Source of the DNA: Novosphingobium sp.
GTDB lineage: Bacteria; Pseudomonadota; Alphaproteobacteria; Sphingomonadales; Sphingomonadaceae
Length of the DNA: 64,000 nucleotides
Direction: 5' to 3'
Assembly: GCA_004211435.1 (NCBI GenBank)
Contig: SECS01000003.1
Location: 1 to 64,000 of the forward strand
Part shown: positions 38,088 through 49,229 of the stretch, piece by piece
How positions within the stretch are numbered: the first letter of the stretch is position 1
How the letters are laid out: each line of letters opens with the position of its first letter
Program-made: the position numbers and the translations under genes
The notes under the pieces: generated by a model
Told to the model about the DNA's origin: nothing
The model's input: only the letters and a program-made list of their open reading frames with translations
Databases searched by the model: none

Positions 38088-38573
38088 CTATCGATACGGC
38101 GCATCGGCTTCAAGGTTCGCGGCGATGGCCCGCTCCCACTTGTCCCCGTTCGCCAGCAGCTTGGCCTTGTCGTAGAGCAGCTCTTCGCGCGTTTCGGTCG
38201 CGTATTCGAAGTTCGGCCCCTCGACCACGGCATCGACCGGGCAGGCTTCCTGACAGAAGCCGCAGTAGATGCACTTGGTCATGTCGATGTCGTAGCGCGT
38301 CGTGCGGCGGCTGCCGTCGGCACGCGGTTCGGCCTCGATCGTGATCGCCTGCGCCGGGCAGATCGCCTCGCACAGCTTGCAGGCAATGCAGCGTTCCTCG
38401 CCGTTCGGATAGCGCCGCAGCGCATGCTCGCCGCGGAAGCGCGGCGAGAGCGGGTTCTTCTCGAACGGATAGTTGATCGTCGCCTTGGGCTTGAAGAAAT
38501 ACTTCAAGGTCAGCCAGTGCGCCTTGACGAACTCCCAGAGGGTGAACGCCTTGATGATTTGAGCGACGCTCAT
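38088..38573 (-). CDS. nuoI: NADH-quinone oxidoreductase subunit I
   Basis: A 161-residue ferredoxin-like subunit with two complete 4Fe-4S motifs: C62, C65, C68, C72 ([12 protein letters not shown]) and C101, C104, C107, C111 ([12 protein letters not shown]). It carries the N6a/N6b clusters that pass electrons toward NuoB. I start at ATG 38571-38573, overlapping the nuoH stop; the longer open frame is a nuoH shadow. Confidence 0.98.
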   Translation of the reverse strand: MSVAQIIKAFTLWEFVKAHWLTLKYFFKPKATINYPFEKNPLSPRFRGEHALRRYPNGEERCIACKLCEAICPAQAITIEAEPRADGSRRTTRYDIDMTKCIYCGFCQEACPVDAVVEGPNFEYATETREELLYDKAKLLANGDKWERAIAANLEADAPYR

Positions 38574-39616
38574 CAGCCGTACCTCGTGAACATCAGATAG
38601 CCGCTGACCAGCACGACGAAGCCGAGGCTGACGGGCAGGAACACCTTCCAGCCCAGGCGCATCAGCTGGTCGTAGCGATAGCGGGGAACGGTCGCCTTCA
38701 CCCAGGAGAAGACGAAGAAGAAGAACAGGATCTTGAGCAGCAGCCAGACAAAGCCGGGCACGACGTAGAGGAACGGCAGGTCGAGCGGCGGCAGGTAGCC
38801 GCCGAAGAACAGCACCGCGTTCAAGGTGCACATCAGCAGGACGTTGGCATACTCACCGAGCCAGTAGAGCGCGAAGGCCATCGACGAATATTCGGTCTGA
38901 TAGCCGGCGACGAGCTCGGACTCGGCCTCGGTCAGGTCGAACGGCGCGCGCGCGGTTTCGGCCATGCCCGAGATCAGGAACATCACCCACATCGGGAACA
39001 GCAGCGGGTTGAAGGCATAGCCGTTCAGGATCCCGAAGACGTGGCCCTTCTGGTCGGCGACGATCTCGTTGAGGTTGAAGCTGCCCGCCCAGAGCACGAC
39101 GCATATCAGGATGAAGCCGATCGAGACCTCGTAGGAGATCATCTGCGCCGAGGCGCGCATCGCCGAGAAGAACGGGTACTTCGAGTTCGACGCCCAGCCC
39201 GCGATGACGACGCCGTAGACGCCGAGCGAGGAGATCGCGAGCACGTAGAGCAGGCCGACGTTGATGTCCGCCAGCACCGCGCCCGAATTGAACGGGATCA
39301 CCGCCCAGGCCATCAGCGCGACCGTGAAGGTGATGATCGGCGCGATCAGGAACAGCACCTTGTTCGACGCCGAGGGGACGATGGTTTCCTGGAGGAAGAC
39401 CTTGAGACCGTCGGCAAAGCTCTGCAGCAGACCGAAGGGGCCGACCACGTTCGGCCCGCGGCGCAGCGCCATGGCCGCCCAGATCTTGCGGTCGGCATAG
39501 ATGATCATCGCCACGCCAAGCATCAGCGGCAGCGCGATCAGCAGGATGCCGGCGATCGTCGAGACGAACCACGCCCACTCGTAGGACATGCCCAGCGATT
39601 GGAAGAAAGCGGTCAT
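38573..39616 (-). CDS. nuoH: NADH-quinone oxidoreductase subunit H
   Basis: A 347-residue, eight-helix subunit that forms the quinone-entry region. Landmarks are [20 protein letters not shown] (residues about 53-72), the acidic loop [20 protein letters not shown] and the C-terminal [15 protein letters not shown]. It overlaps both nuoG and nuoI. Confidence 0.98.
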   Translation of the reverse strand: MTAFFQSLGMSYEWAWFVSTIAGILLIALPLMLGVAMIIYADRKIWAAMALRRGPNVVGPFGLLQSFADGLKVFLQETIVPSASNKVLFLIAPIITFTVALMAWAVIPFNSGAVLADINVGLLYVLAISSLGVYGVVIAGWASNSKYPFFSAMRASAQMISYEVSIGFILICVVLWAGSFNLNEIVADQKGHVFGILNGYAFNPLLFPMWVMFLISGMAETARAPFDLTEAESELVAGYQTEYSSMAFALYWLGEYANVLLMCTLNAVLFFGGYLPPLDLPFLYVVPGFVWLLLKILFFFFVFSWVKATVPRYRYDQLMRLGWKVFLPVSLGFVVLVSGYLMFTRYG

Positions 39617-41612
39617 TCCGCGGCCTCCGCGAAGTCTTCCCCGTGGAGCAGTTCGGCCGAGCAGCGCTGCATCACCTCGCTCGCGCGGGCGATCGGGTTG
39701 GTCAGGTAGAAGTCCTTGATCGGATAGCCGAACGCGCCTTCCGCGGAACCGCCGCCCGCAGGCAGCGCGCCGTAGTCGGCGAGGTCTTCGACACCCAGCG
39801 CCGGAACCTCGGCGACCATCGCCGCACGCAGTTCGTCGAAGCTGTCGAAGCCGACCACCACGCCCAGGGCATCGGCCAACGCGCGCAGGATCGTCCAGTC
39901 CTCACGCGCATCGCCGGGGGCGAAGACCGCCTTCTCGGCGAACTGCACGCGGCCTTCGGTGTTGACGTAAGTGCCGGCCTTTTCGGTGTAGGCGGCCGCG
40001 GGCAGGATGATGTCCGCGGCATGCGCGCCCTTGTCGCCGTGGTGGCCAACATAGACGACGATCGAGTCCGAGAACTTGGCGAAGTCCATCTCGTCGGCGC
40101 CGAGCGAGAAGACGAGCTTGGGCTTGGCCGCGACGAGGTCGGCGATGCCGCCCTTCTGCGCGAAGCCCAGCATCAGCCCACCCATGCGCGCCGCGGCGAG
40201 GTGCAGCACGTTGAAGCCGTTCCAGCCATCACGGACGAGGTTGAACTGGCCAACGAGGCCCAGGCCCGCGCCGAGCGCGCCCTTGGCCAGCGCCGCACCG
40301 CCGAGGATGACCGCGGGACGCTCCGCCTTCGACAGGGCTTCCGAAACATGCGCCGGCAGATTGCCGAGCACCGACAGGTCCTCGCCGAGGAACTCGCCGC
40401 CGAAGGTGGTTTCCCATTCCTGGCCGACGAGGAAGACCTTGGCGCCCTTCTTGACCGCCTTGCGCAGGCGGACGTTCACCAGCGGCGCTTCCCAGCGGAC
40501 GTTGCTGCCCACGATCAGGATCGCGTCGGCGGTCTCGATGCCGGAGAAGGTCGAATTGAAGTTCACCGCGGCGAGGCTGGACACGTCGTAGTCCATGCCA
40601 GTCTGGCGGCCTTCGAGCAGGCTGGAGCCCAGCGCGCCGAGCAGCTTCTTGGCAGCGAACTGCGTCTCGCAGTCGAGCAGGTCGCCCGCAACCGCGGCAA
40701 CGCTCGCACCCGGCTTGACCTTGGCGATCGCGGCGAAAGCTTCGTCCCAGGTTGCGGCGACGAGCTTGCCGTCGCGGCGGATCCAGGGGCGGTCGAGCCG
40801 GCGCTTGGTCAGGCCGTCGACCTGGTAGCGCGCCTTGTCGGAGATCCACTCCTCGTTCACGTCATCGTTGATCCGCGGCAGCACGCGCAGGACCTCGCGG
40901 CCGCGGCTGTCGATGCGGATGTTGGCGCCGGTCGCGTCGGAGACGTCGATGCCGAGAGTCTTCTTGAGCTCCCAGGGCCGCGCCTCGAAGGCGTAGGGCT
41001 TGGAGGTCAGCGCGCCGACCGGGCAGAGGTCGATCACGTTGGCCGACATCTCGTGATGCGCGGCCTTCTCCAGATAGGTCGTGATCTGCATGGACTCGCC
41101 GCGATAGAGCGCGCCGATCTCGTCCACGCCGGCCACTTCCTCGGAGAAGCGCACGCAGCGGGTGCAGTGGATGCAGCGCGTCATCGTCGTCTTGATGAGC
41201 GGGCCCATGTACTTTTCTGTGACCGCGCGCTTGTGCTCGTCATAGCGCGAGGCGCCGCGGCCATAGGCGACCGACTGGTCCTGCAGGTCGCATTCGCCGC
41301 CCTGGTCGCAGATCGGACAGTCGAGCGGGTGGTTGATGAGGAGGAACTCCATCACCCCTTCGCGCGCCTTCTTGACCATCTCGCTGTCGGTGCGGATGTT
41401 CTGGCCCTCGGCAGCGGGCAGCGCGCAAGACGCCTGCGGCTTCGGCGGCCCGGGGGCGACCTCGACCAGGCACATGCGGCAGTTGCCGGCGATCGACAGC
41501 CGCTCGTGATAGCAGAAGCGGGGGATTTCCTTGCCGGCCAGCTCGCAGGCCTGCAGGACGGTGGCGCCCTGCGGAACTTCGAGTTCGACGCCGTCTACGG
41601 TTACCTTGGGCA

Positions 41613-41613
<1 letters not shown>
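39613..41613 (-). CDS. nuoG: NADH-quinone oxidoreductase subunit G
   Basis: A 666-residue iron-sulfur subunit. The N-terminal 2Fe-2S site uses C34, C45, C48 and C63. The His-ligated 4Fe-4S site uses H95, C99, C102 and C108 ([10 protein letters not shown]). The next cluster is at [10 protein letters not shown], with a later CPVGAL. The rest is a molybdopterin-oxidoreductase-like fold without the cofactor. It overlaps nuoF by one base. Confidence 0.98.
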
Positions 41614-42899
<1,286 letters not shown>

Positions 42900-42902
42900 G
42901 GT

Positions 42903-43571
42903 TTACCACTCCCCTCGGTAATCGTGATTTTCGGAGACCATCTGCTTGAGCGTCGACAGCGCGCCAACCGGCTCGACCGTGTGACGGCCGGGCTCCTGCG
43001 TTCCCGCCTTGGGCTCGCGGCCCGCGGCCAACTCGTCGAGCACGAAGTTCAGGCGCTCGGCCGTGAGGTCCTCGTAGTTGTCGTCGTTGATCTGGACCAT
43101 CGGCGCCGAAGCGCAGTTGCCCATGCATTCGACCTCGGTAAGCGTCCACAGGCCGTCGGCGCTGTTGTGGCCCTTGCTCATGCCGCGCGCCTTGCAGGCG
43201 GTCAGCAGGTCGTCCGAACCGCGCAGCATGCACGGCGTCGTACCGCAGACCTGAACGTGGAAGCGGCCGACGGGCACGAGGTTGTACATCGTGTAGAACG
43301 AGGCGACCTCGACCACGCGGATCACCGGCATGTCGAGTTCCCTGGCGATGAACTCCATCACCGGGATCGGCAGCCAGCCCTGCGTCTGCGTCTCGGCGCC
43401 GATCTGGCGCTGGGCGAGATCGAGCAGCGGCATCACGGCCGAGCGCTGGCGCCCTTCGGGATAGCGCGCAATGATGCCGGGCACCTTGGCGGCGTTGTCC
43501 GCGTTCCAGGTCCAGGCGCCCCAGCGTGCGCGCAGTTCGGGGGTATCGGGTTCGAGATGACGATCAGCCAT
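42903..43571 (-). CDS. nuoE: NADH-quinone oxidoreductase subunit E
   Basis: A 222-residue thioredoxin-like 2Fe-2S subunit with ligands C109, C114 (VCGTTPCMLRG) and C149, C153 (ECMGNCASAP). The C-terminal 45 residues after LNFVLDELAAG are an extension found in alphaproteobacterial NuoE. Its start overlaps the end of a small membrane-protein gene by 8 bases. Confidence 0.97.
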   Translation of the reverse strand: MADRHLEPDTPELRARWGAWTWNADNAAKVPGIIARYPEGRQRSAVMPLLDLAQRQIGAETQTQGWLPIPVMEFIARELDMPVIRVVEVASFYTMYNLVPVGRFHVQVCGTTPCMLRGSDDLLTACKARGMSKGHNSADGLWTLTEVECMGNCASAPMVQINDDNYEDLTAERLNFVLDELAAGREPKAGTQEPGRHTVEPVGALSTLKQMVSENHDYRGEW

Positions 43572-43767
43572 GACGGCGACCCCGCTTCAGCCAGAGATCC
43601 TGGGCATAGAGGAACAGCTCGAAGCCGCAGATCGCCGCGGCCAGCATCGGCAGCGTCTGGCTGGGCTCGGCCCCGCCCCAAAGCGCGCCGAAATAGCCGA
43701 GCACGAGCAGGACGCCGGTTACGGCAGCCCAGACGCGCAGGGAATCCAGGAGGGAAATTGGCTTCAA
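43564..43767 (-). CDS. Small two-helix membrane protein inside the nuo operon
   Basis: A 67-residue protein with two predicted transmembrane helices (about 8-26 and 35-52) and a basic tail (LWLKRGRRHG). I recognise no family. I chose a TTG start at 43765-43767 because it overlaps the stop of the preceding gene (TTGA), as seen elsewhere in this window; a start at 43791 is open but would overlap more. Its stop lies inside the first codons of nuoE, so it is translated as part of the nuo operon. A role in complex I assembly or as an extra subunit is possible but only inferred from position. Confidence 0.62.
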   Translation of the reverse strand: MKPISLLDSLRVWAAVTGVLLVLGYFGALWGGAEPSQTLPMLAAAICGFELFLYAQDLWLKRGRRHG

Positions 43768-44114
43768 CGGACGAACTCCACGCGGGCGCACTTGTCACCC
43801 TCGAACGTATAGATGGCGACGACTTCGAACGGCTCGACCGGCGGCGAACCGTCGGTCGACGGGCCGCGGGTCACATATTCGCGGAACAGGACGTAGTTGC
43901 CGATTTCCTGTTTCTCGCGGATTTCCGCTTTGTTTTCGGGCCAGACGGCGAAGGCCTTGGCCAGGCCCGAGCGCGTGCCTTCCTTGCCCTCGCGCACGAC
44001 AGCACCGCGGTAGGTGGCTTCGCAGGCGTCATCGGTCATGTAGGACACGTAGGTGTCCACATCCTGCGCGTTGTAGGCGGCGATCATCGCCTCTGCCTTA
44101 GCCAGGTTGCTCAA
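43764..44114 (-). CDS. NTF2/SnoaL-like protein inside the nuo operon
   Basis: A 116-residue protein with the SnoaL/NTF2-like pattern: an N-terminal helix ending in [20 protein letters not shown], then [19 protein letters not shown] and a final strand pair [21 protein letters not shown]. This cone-shaped fold is used by small enzymes and binding proteins. I start at a TTG (44112-44114) overlapping the nuoD stop; GTG at 44121-44123 and ATG at 44085-44087 are alternatives. It is placed between nuoD and nuoE, where complex I operons normally have nothing. Function unknown. Confidence 0.72.
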   Translation of the reverse strand: MSNLAKAEAMIAAYNAQDVDTYVSYMTDDACEATYRGAVVREGKEGTRSGLAKAFAVWPENKAEIREKQEIGNYVLFREYVTRGPSTDGSPPVEPFEVVAIYTFEGDKCARVEFVR

Positions 44115-45322
44115 CGGTCGCACTCCCCGAACACCACGTCGATAGCGCCGATGATGGCGGTGACGTCGGGCAGCATGTGACCCTTGCTCATGAATTCCAT
44201 GGCTTGGAGGTGCGAGAACGCCGTCGGGCGGATCTTGCAGCGGTAGGGCTTGTTGGTGCCGTCGGCGACGAGGTAGACGCCGAACTCGCCCTTGGGGCTC
44301 TCGGTCGCGACGTAGACCTCGCCCGCCGGGACGTGGAAGCCTTCGGTGTAGAGCTTGAAGTGGTGGATCAGCGCTTCCATCGACTGCTTCATCTCGCCGC
44401 GTTTGGGCGGGACGACCTTGCGGTCGGTCGAGGCGATCTCACCGTTGGGCATTTCGGCCAGGCACTGCTTCATGATCTTGGCCGACTGGCGCACTTCCTC
44501 GACACGGACCATGAACCGGTCGTAGCAGTCGCCGCGCGTGCCGACCGGGATCGCGAAGTCCATACGGTCGTAGACGTCGTAAGGCTGGCTCTTGCGCAGG
44601 TCCCAGGCGATGCCCGAACCGCGGATCATCGGGCCCGAGAAGCCCCACTTGAGCGCGTCTTCCTTCGAGACGATGGCGATGTCGACATTGCGCTGCTTGA
44701 AGATGCGGTTGTCGACGACGAGGCTCATCGCGTCCTCGAACAGCTCGGGCAGGCGCGTGTCGAGCCAGTCGGCGATGTCGGTCAGCAGCTTGAGCGGCAC
44801 GTCCTGGTGAACCCCGCCCGGGCGGAACCAGGCCGAGTGCATGCGCGCGCCCGAGGCGCGCTCGAAGAAGTTCAGGCAGTCCTCGCGGATCTCGAACAGC
44901 CACAGGTTCGGCGTCATCGCGCCGACGTCCATGACGTGCGAGCCCAGGTTGAGCATGTGGTTGCAGATGCGCGTCAGCTCGGCGAACAGCACGCGCAGGT
45001 ATTGCGCGCGCAACGGCACCTCAAGGTTCAGCAGCTTCTCGATGGCGAGCACGTAGGAGTGCTCCATCGCCAGCGGCGAGCAGTAGTCGAGCCGGTCAAA
45101 GTAGGGCAGCGCCTGGAGATAGGTCTTGTGCTCGATCAGCTTCTCGGTGCCGCGGTGCAGCAGGCCGACGTGCGGATCGACGCGTTCGATGATCTCGCCG
45201 TCGAGCTCGAGCACCAGACGCAGCACGCCGTGCGCGGCCGGGTGCTGCGGACCGAAGTTGATCGTGTAGTTCGAGATGACCTCGTCGCCGGTGGTCGGCG
45301 AGGTTTCAAGCTGGACGCTCAT
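44111..45322 (-). CDS. nuoD: NADH-quinone oxidoreductase subunit D
   Basis: A 403-residue 49-kDa-type subunit that lines the quinone site with NuoB. It has the conserved [21 protein letters not shown] near the N-terminus, then [20 protein letters not shown] and a C-terminal [10 protein letters not shown] start at ATG 45320-45322; the much longer open frame to 45829 is antisense-like shadow over nuoC. It is not fused to nuoC, which ends 2 bases upstream. Confidence 0.98.
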   Translation of the reverse strand: MSVQLETSPTTGDEVISNYTINFGPQHPAAHGVLRLVLELDGEIIERVDPHVGLLHRGTEKLIEHKTYLQALPYFDRLDYCSPLAMEHSYVLAIEKLLNLEVPLRAQYLRVLFAELTRICNHMLNLGSHVMDVGAMTPNLWLFEIREDCLNFFERASGARMHSAWFRPGGVHQDVPLKLLTDIADWLDTRLPELFEDAMSLVVDNRIFKQRNVDIAIVSKEDALKWGFSGPMIRGSGIAWDLRKSQPYDVYDRMDFAIPVGTRGDCYDRFMVRVEEVRQSAKIMKQCLAEMPNGEIASTDRKVVPPKRGEMKQSMEALIHHFKLYTEGFHVPAGEVYVATESPKGEFGVYLVADGTNKPYRCKIRPTAFSHLQAMEFMSKGHMLPDVTAIIGAIDVVFGECDR

Positions 45323-45324
45323 GA

Positions 45325-46161
45325 TCAGGAACCCTCGGGCGTCTTCTTCGCGCGCGGCTTGCGGGCGGGTTTGGACTCGGTCGGCGCGGGCGCTTCGGGG
45401 GCCTTGCCGGCATCCTTGGCGGCGGGCGCGCCGGCGCTCTGCTTGTCGGCAGCCGCTTCGTTGGCCTTGACCCCGGCGCCGGTGTCGGCCGGCTTGTCGG
45501 TGGTCTTGGGCGTTTCGACCTTGGGCGCCGCGGGCGGCGGTGCGGCAGGCGCCTTCTCGTCGCCGGGCAGCACGTAGTCGGCCCCTTCCCACGGGCTCAT
45601 GAAGTCGAACGAGCGCAGGTCCTGCGCAAGCTGGACCGGTTCGTAGACGACGCGCTTGTCCTCTTCGGAGTAGCGCAGCTCGACATAGCCGGTCAGCGGG
45701 AAGTCCTTGCGGAACGGATGCCCCTCGAAACCGTAGTCGGTAAGGATACGGCGCAGGTCGGTATTGCCCGAGAAGATCACGCCGTAGAGGTCGAAGACCT
45801 CGCGTTCGAGCCAGCCCGCGACCGGCCACAGGGTCGTGACGGTCGGCACCGGGGTGCTCTCTGCGGCGTTGACCTTGACCAGCAGGCGGTGGTTCTTGGT
45901 CACCGACAGCAGCATGTAGACGACTTCGAAGCGCTCGGATCGCGACGGATAGTCGACCCCGGCGATTTCCATCAGCTGCTGGTATTCGTGCTCGTCGCGC
46001 AGCAGACGCAGCGCATCCTCGATGCGATCGCGCGCGATCGTCAGGACGATCTCGCCATATTCCTCACGACCCGCGACGAGCTTGTCGCCGAGCGCCTGGG
46101 TCAGAGCCTCGAGCACGCCTTCGTTCGACGCGATCTTGGGAGCGGAATGCAGTACCGTCAT
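45325..46161 (-). CDS. nuoC: NADH-quinone oxidoreductase subunit C with extended tail
   Basis: A 278-residue protein whose first about 195 residues are a normal 30-kDa-type subunit ([57 protein letters not shown]). The remaining about 80 residues are low-complexity Ala/Pro/Lys/Glu. Ordinary bacterial NuoC ends soon after the [12 protein letters not shown] segment, so the tail is an addition, probably disordered. Confidence 0.96.
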   Translation of the reverse strand: MTVLHSAPKIASNEGVLEALTQALGDKLVAGREEYGEIVLTIARDRIEDALRLLRDEHEYQQLMEIAGVDYPSRSERFEVVYMLLSVTKNHRLLVKVNAAESTPVPTVTTLWPVAGWLEREVFDLYGVIFSGNTDLRRILTDYGFEGHPFRKDFPLTGYVELRYSEEDKRVVYEPVQLAQDLRSFDFMSPWEGADYVLPGDEKAPAAPPPAAPKVETPKTTDKPADTGAGVKANEAAADKQSAGAPAAKDAGKAPEAPAPTESKPARKPRAKKTPEGS

Positions 46162-46171
46162 TGCCCTGCCC

Positions 46172-46735
46172 TCACCGCTCTACCGTGCCGACGCGGCGGA
46201 TCTTCCGCTGCAGCTGCATCACACCATAGAGCAGCGCCTCGGCGGTCGGCGGACAGCCGGGGACATAGATGTCCACGGGCACGATCCGATCGCAGCCGCG
46301 CACGACGCTGTAGCTGTAGTGGTAGTAGCCGCCGCCGTTGGCGCAGGAGCCCATCGAGATGACGTACTTCGGGTCCGACATCTGGTCGTAGACCTTGCGC
46401 AGCGCCGGAGCCATCTTGTTGCACAGCGTACCGGCGACGATCATCACGTCCGACTGGCGCGGAGAAGCGCGCGGCGCGGCACCGAAGCGCTCCATGTCGT
46501 AGCGCGGCATGTTGACGTGGATCATCTCGACCGCGCAGCAGGCGAGGCCGAAGGTCATCCACCACAGCGAGCCCGTGCGGGCCCACTGGAACAGCTCCTC
46601 GGTGGTGGTGATCAGGAAGCCCTTGTCGGAAACCTCCTGGTTGAGACCGTTGAAGAACGACTGGTCGGGCGGCGTAATCGCCTGCCCGCCCGAAACGCTA
46701 AGCGGATTACCCGCAGTGTCGACGAGCGTGCTCAT
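46172..46735 (-). CDS. nuoB: NADH-quinone oxidoreductase subunit B
   Basis: A 187-residue subunit that carries the N2 cluster: tandem C66-C67 in [10 protein letters not shown]131 in MGSCANGGG and C161 in VPGCPPTAE. It passes electrons to quinone. The start ATG 46733-46735 overlaps the nuoA stop. The first 30 residues before the core are variable in the family. Confidence 0.98.
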   Translation of the reverse strand: MSTLVDTAGNPLSVSGGQAITPPDQSFFNGLNQEVSDKGFLITTTEELFQWARTGSLWWMTFGLACCAVEMIHVNMPRYDMERFGAAPRASPRQSDVMIVAGTLCNKMAPALRKVYDQMSDPKYVISMGSCANGGGYYHYSYSVVRGCDRIVPVDIYVPGCPPTAEALLYGVMQLQRKIRRVGTVER

Positions 46736-47106
46736 TCCCAGTCCAGAGCTCCCTTCTTCCATGCATAGGCGAGGCCGATGGCCAGTTCGCCCAGGAAGAC
46801 CATCATGGTGATCCAGCCGGGCCAGCCGGTCATGTCGAGCGACACGGCCCAGGGGAACAGAAACGCCGCTTCGAGATCGAAGATGATGAACAGGATCGCG
46901 ACGAGGTAGAAGCGCACGTCGAACTGGCTGCGCGGGTCTTCGAAAGCGGGGAAACCGCACTCGTACTCGCTCAGCTTCTCGGCGTTCGGGTTATGCGCGC
47001 CAGTCAGACGGGCGACGCCCATCGGCAGGAAGACAAAGGCCGAAGACAGCCCCAGCGCGATGATCAGGAAGATCAGGATCGGCAGATATTGGGATAGATC
47101 GACCAC
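46732..47106 (-). CDS. nuoA: NADH-quinone oxidoreductase subunit A
   Basis: A 124-residue, three-helix membrane subunit with the conserved loop [31 protein letters not shown]. It is the first gene of the nuo operon. The start is a GTG at 47104-47106 (MVDLSQYLP) without a clear ribosome-binding site. The promoter must lie in the 239-base gap shared with the divergent thiolase gene; I could not pick boxes with confidence. Confidence 0.97.
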   Translation of the reverse strand: MVDLSQYLPILIFLIIALGLSSAFVFLPMGVARLTGAHNPNAEKLSEYECGFPAFEDPRSQFDVRFYLVAILFIIFDLEAAFLFPWAVSLDMTGWPGWITMMVFLGELAIGLAYAWKKGALDWE

Positions 47107-47345
47107 GTTCTGACTCGGTTAAGGAGTTGAATGAAGCGCGCCCTAGTCCCCCGCTCGGCGAGGCGCAAGGGTAGGATGCTTGCTGCGAACGGCTCTCAAG
47201 TTGCAATCTGAAACTTAATAGGCATATGCGAAGATGACGCTTTCCGCCCAAGCGACGGATTGCCATTACCGCAGTGCAACATTATGCGACCGGGCAGAAT
47301 TGTCCAACGCCATTCGATTAGGCCCCTAAGAGAGAGAACGCCGCC

Positions 47346-48539
47346 ATGGCCCAGATTTCCGCCTCAGATCCGATCGTCGTCCTGTCCTACGCCCGTACGC
47401 CCATGGGCGGCCTGGCGGGTGCCTTCGCCGACGTCTCGGCGACCGACCTCGGCGCCACTGCGGTCAAGGCCGCGATCGAGCGCGCCGGTGTCGACGGCGC
47501 CGACGTCGAGCGGATCTACATGGGCTGCGTGCTGCCCGCGGGCCTCGGCCAGTCGCCCGCCCGCCAGGTCGCGCTCAAGGCCGGCCTGCCGCTCTCGGTC
47601 GAGGCGAGCACGGTCAACAAGGTCTGCGGCTCGGGCATGCAGACGGTGATCATGGGTGCCGAAGCCCTCGCCTCGGGCACGATCGACCTACTCGTCGCCG
47701 GCGGCATGGAATCGATGACCAACGCGCCCTACCTGCTCAAGAAGCACCGCGGCGGCGCGCGCGCCGGTCACGACACCGCCTATGACCACATGTTCCTCGA
47801 CGGTCTCGAAGACGCCTACGAGGGCGGCTCGATGGGCTCCTATGCCCAGGCCGTCGCCGACGAGTACCAGCTGACCCGCGAGGCCCAGGACGCCTATTCG
47901 ATCGAGTCGCTGCGTCGCGCCCAGGAAGCCATCTCGACCGGCGCCTTCGCCAGCGAGATCGTCCCCGTGACGGTCAAGACCCGCGGCGGCGACGTCGTGG
48001 TCGACACCGACGAGCAGCCCGGCAAGGGCAAGCCCGAGAAGATCCCGACCCTGAAGCCCGCCTTCGCCAAGGACGGCACGATCACCGCCGCGACCTCGAG
48101 CTCGATCTCGGACGGCGCCGCCGCCGTGGTGCTGACGCGCGAGAGCGTCGCCAAGGCCAAGGGCCTGACGCCGGTGGCCAAGGTCGTCGCGGTCTCGGCC
48201 CACGCGCACGAGCCGCAGCGTTTCCCGACCACGCCGATCAAGGCGATCCCGAAGGTTCTGGAACAGGCCGGCTGGCAGCTCTCGGACGTCGATCTGTTCG
48301 AGATCAACGAAGCCTTCGCCTGCGTCGCCATGTTCGCGATGCACGACCTCGGCATCCCGCACGAGAAGATCAACGTGCACGGCGGCGCCACAGCGCTCGG
48401 CCACCCGATCGGTGCCTCGGGCACGCGCATCATCACCACCCTGATCGGCGCACTCAAGCACAAGGGCCTCAAGCGCGGCGTCGCGACGCTGTGCATCGGC
48501 GGCGGCGAAGCCACCGCGGTGGCGGTCGAGCTGGTTTGA
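47346..48539 (+). CDS. Acetyl-CoA C-acetyltransferase (thiolase)
   Basis: A 397-residue thiolase of biosynthetic type. It has nucleophile C94 in VNKVCGSGMQ, the NEAF motif, H353 in GHPIGASG and C383 in LCIGGGEA, so all catalytic residues are present. It condenses two acetyl-CoA to acetoacetyl-CoA or does the reverse; PhaA or AtoB roles cannot be told apart here because no phaB, phaC or ato genes are near. A GAGAGAGAAC run precedes the ATG. It stands alone, divergent from nuoA. Confidence 0.95.
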   Translation: MAQISASDPIVVLSYARTPMGGLAGAFADVSATDLGATAVKAAIERAGVDGADVERIYMGCVLPAGLGQSPARQVALKAGLPLSVEASTVNKVCGSGMQTVIMGAEALASGTIDLLVAGGMESMTNAPYLLKKHRGGARAGHDTAYDHMFLDGLEDAYEGGSMGSYAQAVADEYQLTREAQDAYSIESLRRAQEAISTGAFASEIVPVTVKTRGGDVVVDTDEQPGKGKPEKIPTLKPAFAKDGTITAATSSSISDGAAAVVLTRESVAKAKGLTPVAKVVAVSAHAHEPQRFPTTPIKAIPKVLEQAGWQLSDVDLFEINEAFACVAMFAMHDLGIPHEKINVHGGATALGHPIGASGTRIITTLIGALKHKGLKRGVATLCIGGGEATAVAVELV

Positions 48540-48552
48540 TTTGATTTAGTAG

Positions 48553-48630
48553 CGTCGTCCCCGTGAAAGCGGGGATCGCTGGCCACGGAGTTCGAACGGC
48601 CAACGATCCCGGATCAAGTCCGGGACGACG
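48553..48630. repeat. REP-like intergenic palindrome
   Basis: CGTCGTCCCC (48553-48562) at the left end is inverted as CGGGACGACG (48621-48630) at the right end. Inside are two smaller hairpins, CCCCGTGAAAGCGGGG and CCCGGATCAAGTCCGGG. This CGTCGTCCC/GGGACGACG double-hairpin unit is of a kind spread through alphaproteobacterial genomes. It lies between two convergent genes. Confidence 0.72.
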
Positions 48631-48642
48631 CCTTCGCTTAAC

Positions 48643-49119
48643 TTACGGCTCGCCCGTACCCCAAAGCCGCTCCTGCTGTACGAAGCCCGCATGACCGGTA
48701 TCGACCTCGAGCCGGCACCAGCCCTCCTCGCAATCGCCGAGCCGGCCGCTGACGCCGGGTTCGACCTGCCACAGCAGCTTGGCATCGCTCGCCGCCTTCT
48801 CGCGCATTTCGGCCATGCCCTTGCCCTTCACGATCGCACCGCGATCGCGCTTGAGGAAGCGCGCGAGCATCCAGCCGCGCGCGCCGTCGGGATCCTGGAC
48901 CAGCCGCCAGCCCTCCATGCGCCGCAGCACCTTCATCGGCAGGCCGGGACGGTGATAGACCCAGGCGATGCGATAGGTCTCGGCCGGGCCGACGCGCAGG
49001 TTCACCTCGCTCGCGCGCAGCGAGGCCCAGTAGGGCACCTCCTCGTCATCGGCGGCCAGCGCCGGAGTCGCAACGGAAAGGAGTGCCAGGGCAGCGAAGG
49101 ACCGGAAGATCGAAGACAT
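48643..49119 (-). CDS. Secreted SH3-domain protein
   Basis: A 158-residue protein with a signal peptide (FRSFAALALLSVATPALA, cut after about residue 20). A bacterial SH3-like domain follows at about 35-95 (SEVNLRVGPAETYRIAWVY, then GWRLVQDPDGARGWMLARFL), and a second SH3-like stretch lies at about 105-150 (EPGVSGRLGDCEEGWCRLEVDTGHAGFVQ). Such proteins may bind cell-wall peptides. I start at ATG 49117-49119; a start 9 codons upstream is open. Confidence 0.87.
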   Translation of the reverse strand: MSSIFRSFAALALLSVATPALAADDEEVPYWASLRASEVNLRVGPAETYRIAWVYHRPGLPMKVLRRMEGWRLVQDPDGARGWMLARFLKRDRGAIVKGKGMAEMREKAASDAKLLWQVEPGVSGRLGDCEEGWCRLEVDTGHAGFVQQERLWGTGEP

Positions 49120-49229
49120 AGGACGCCCCTTAGACCCGGCAGACACAACGCTTCAAGGGCACTCCTGATCCCCGAGAACAGCCACCGCGCTTGACCTCGC
49201 CAGCCAGTCCGGCACATTGCGCGAACACC

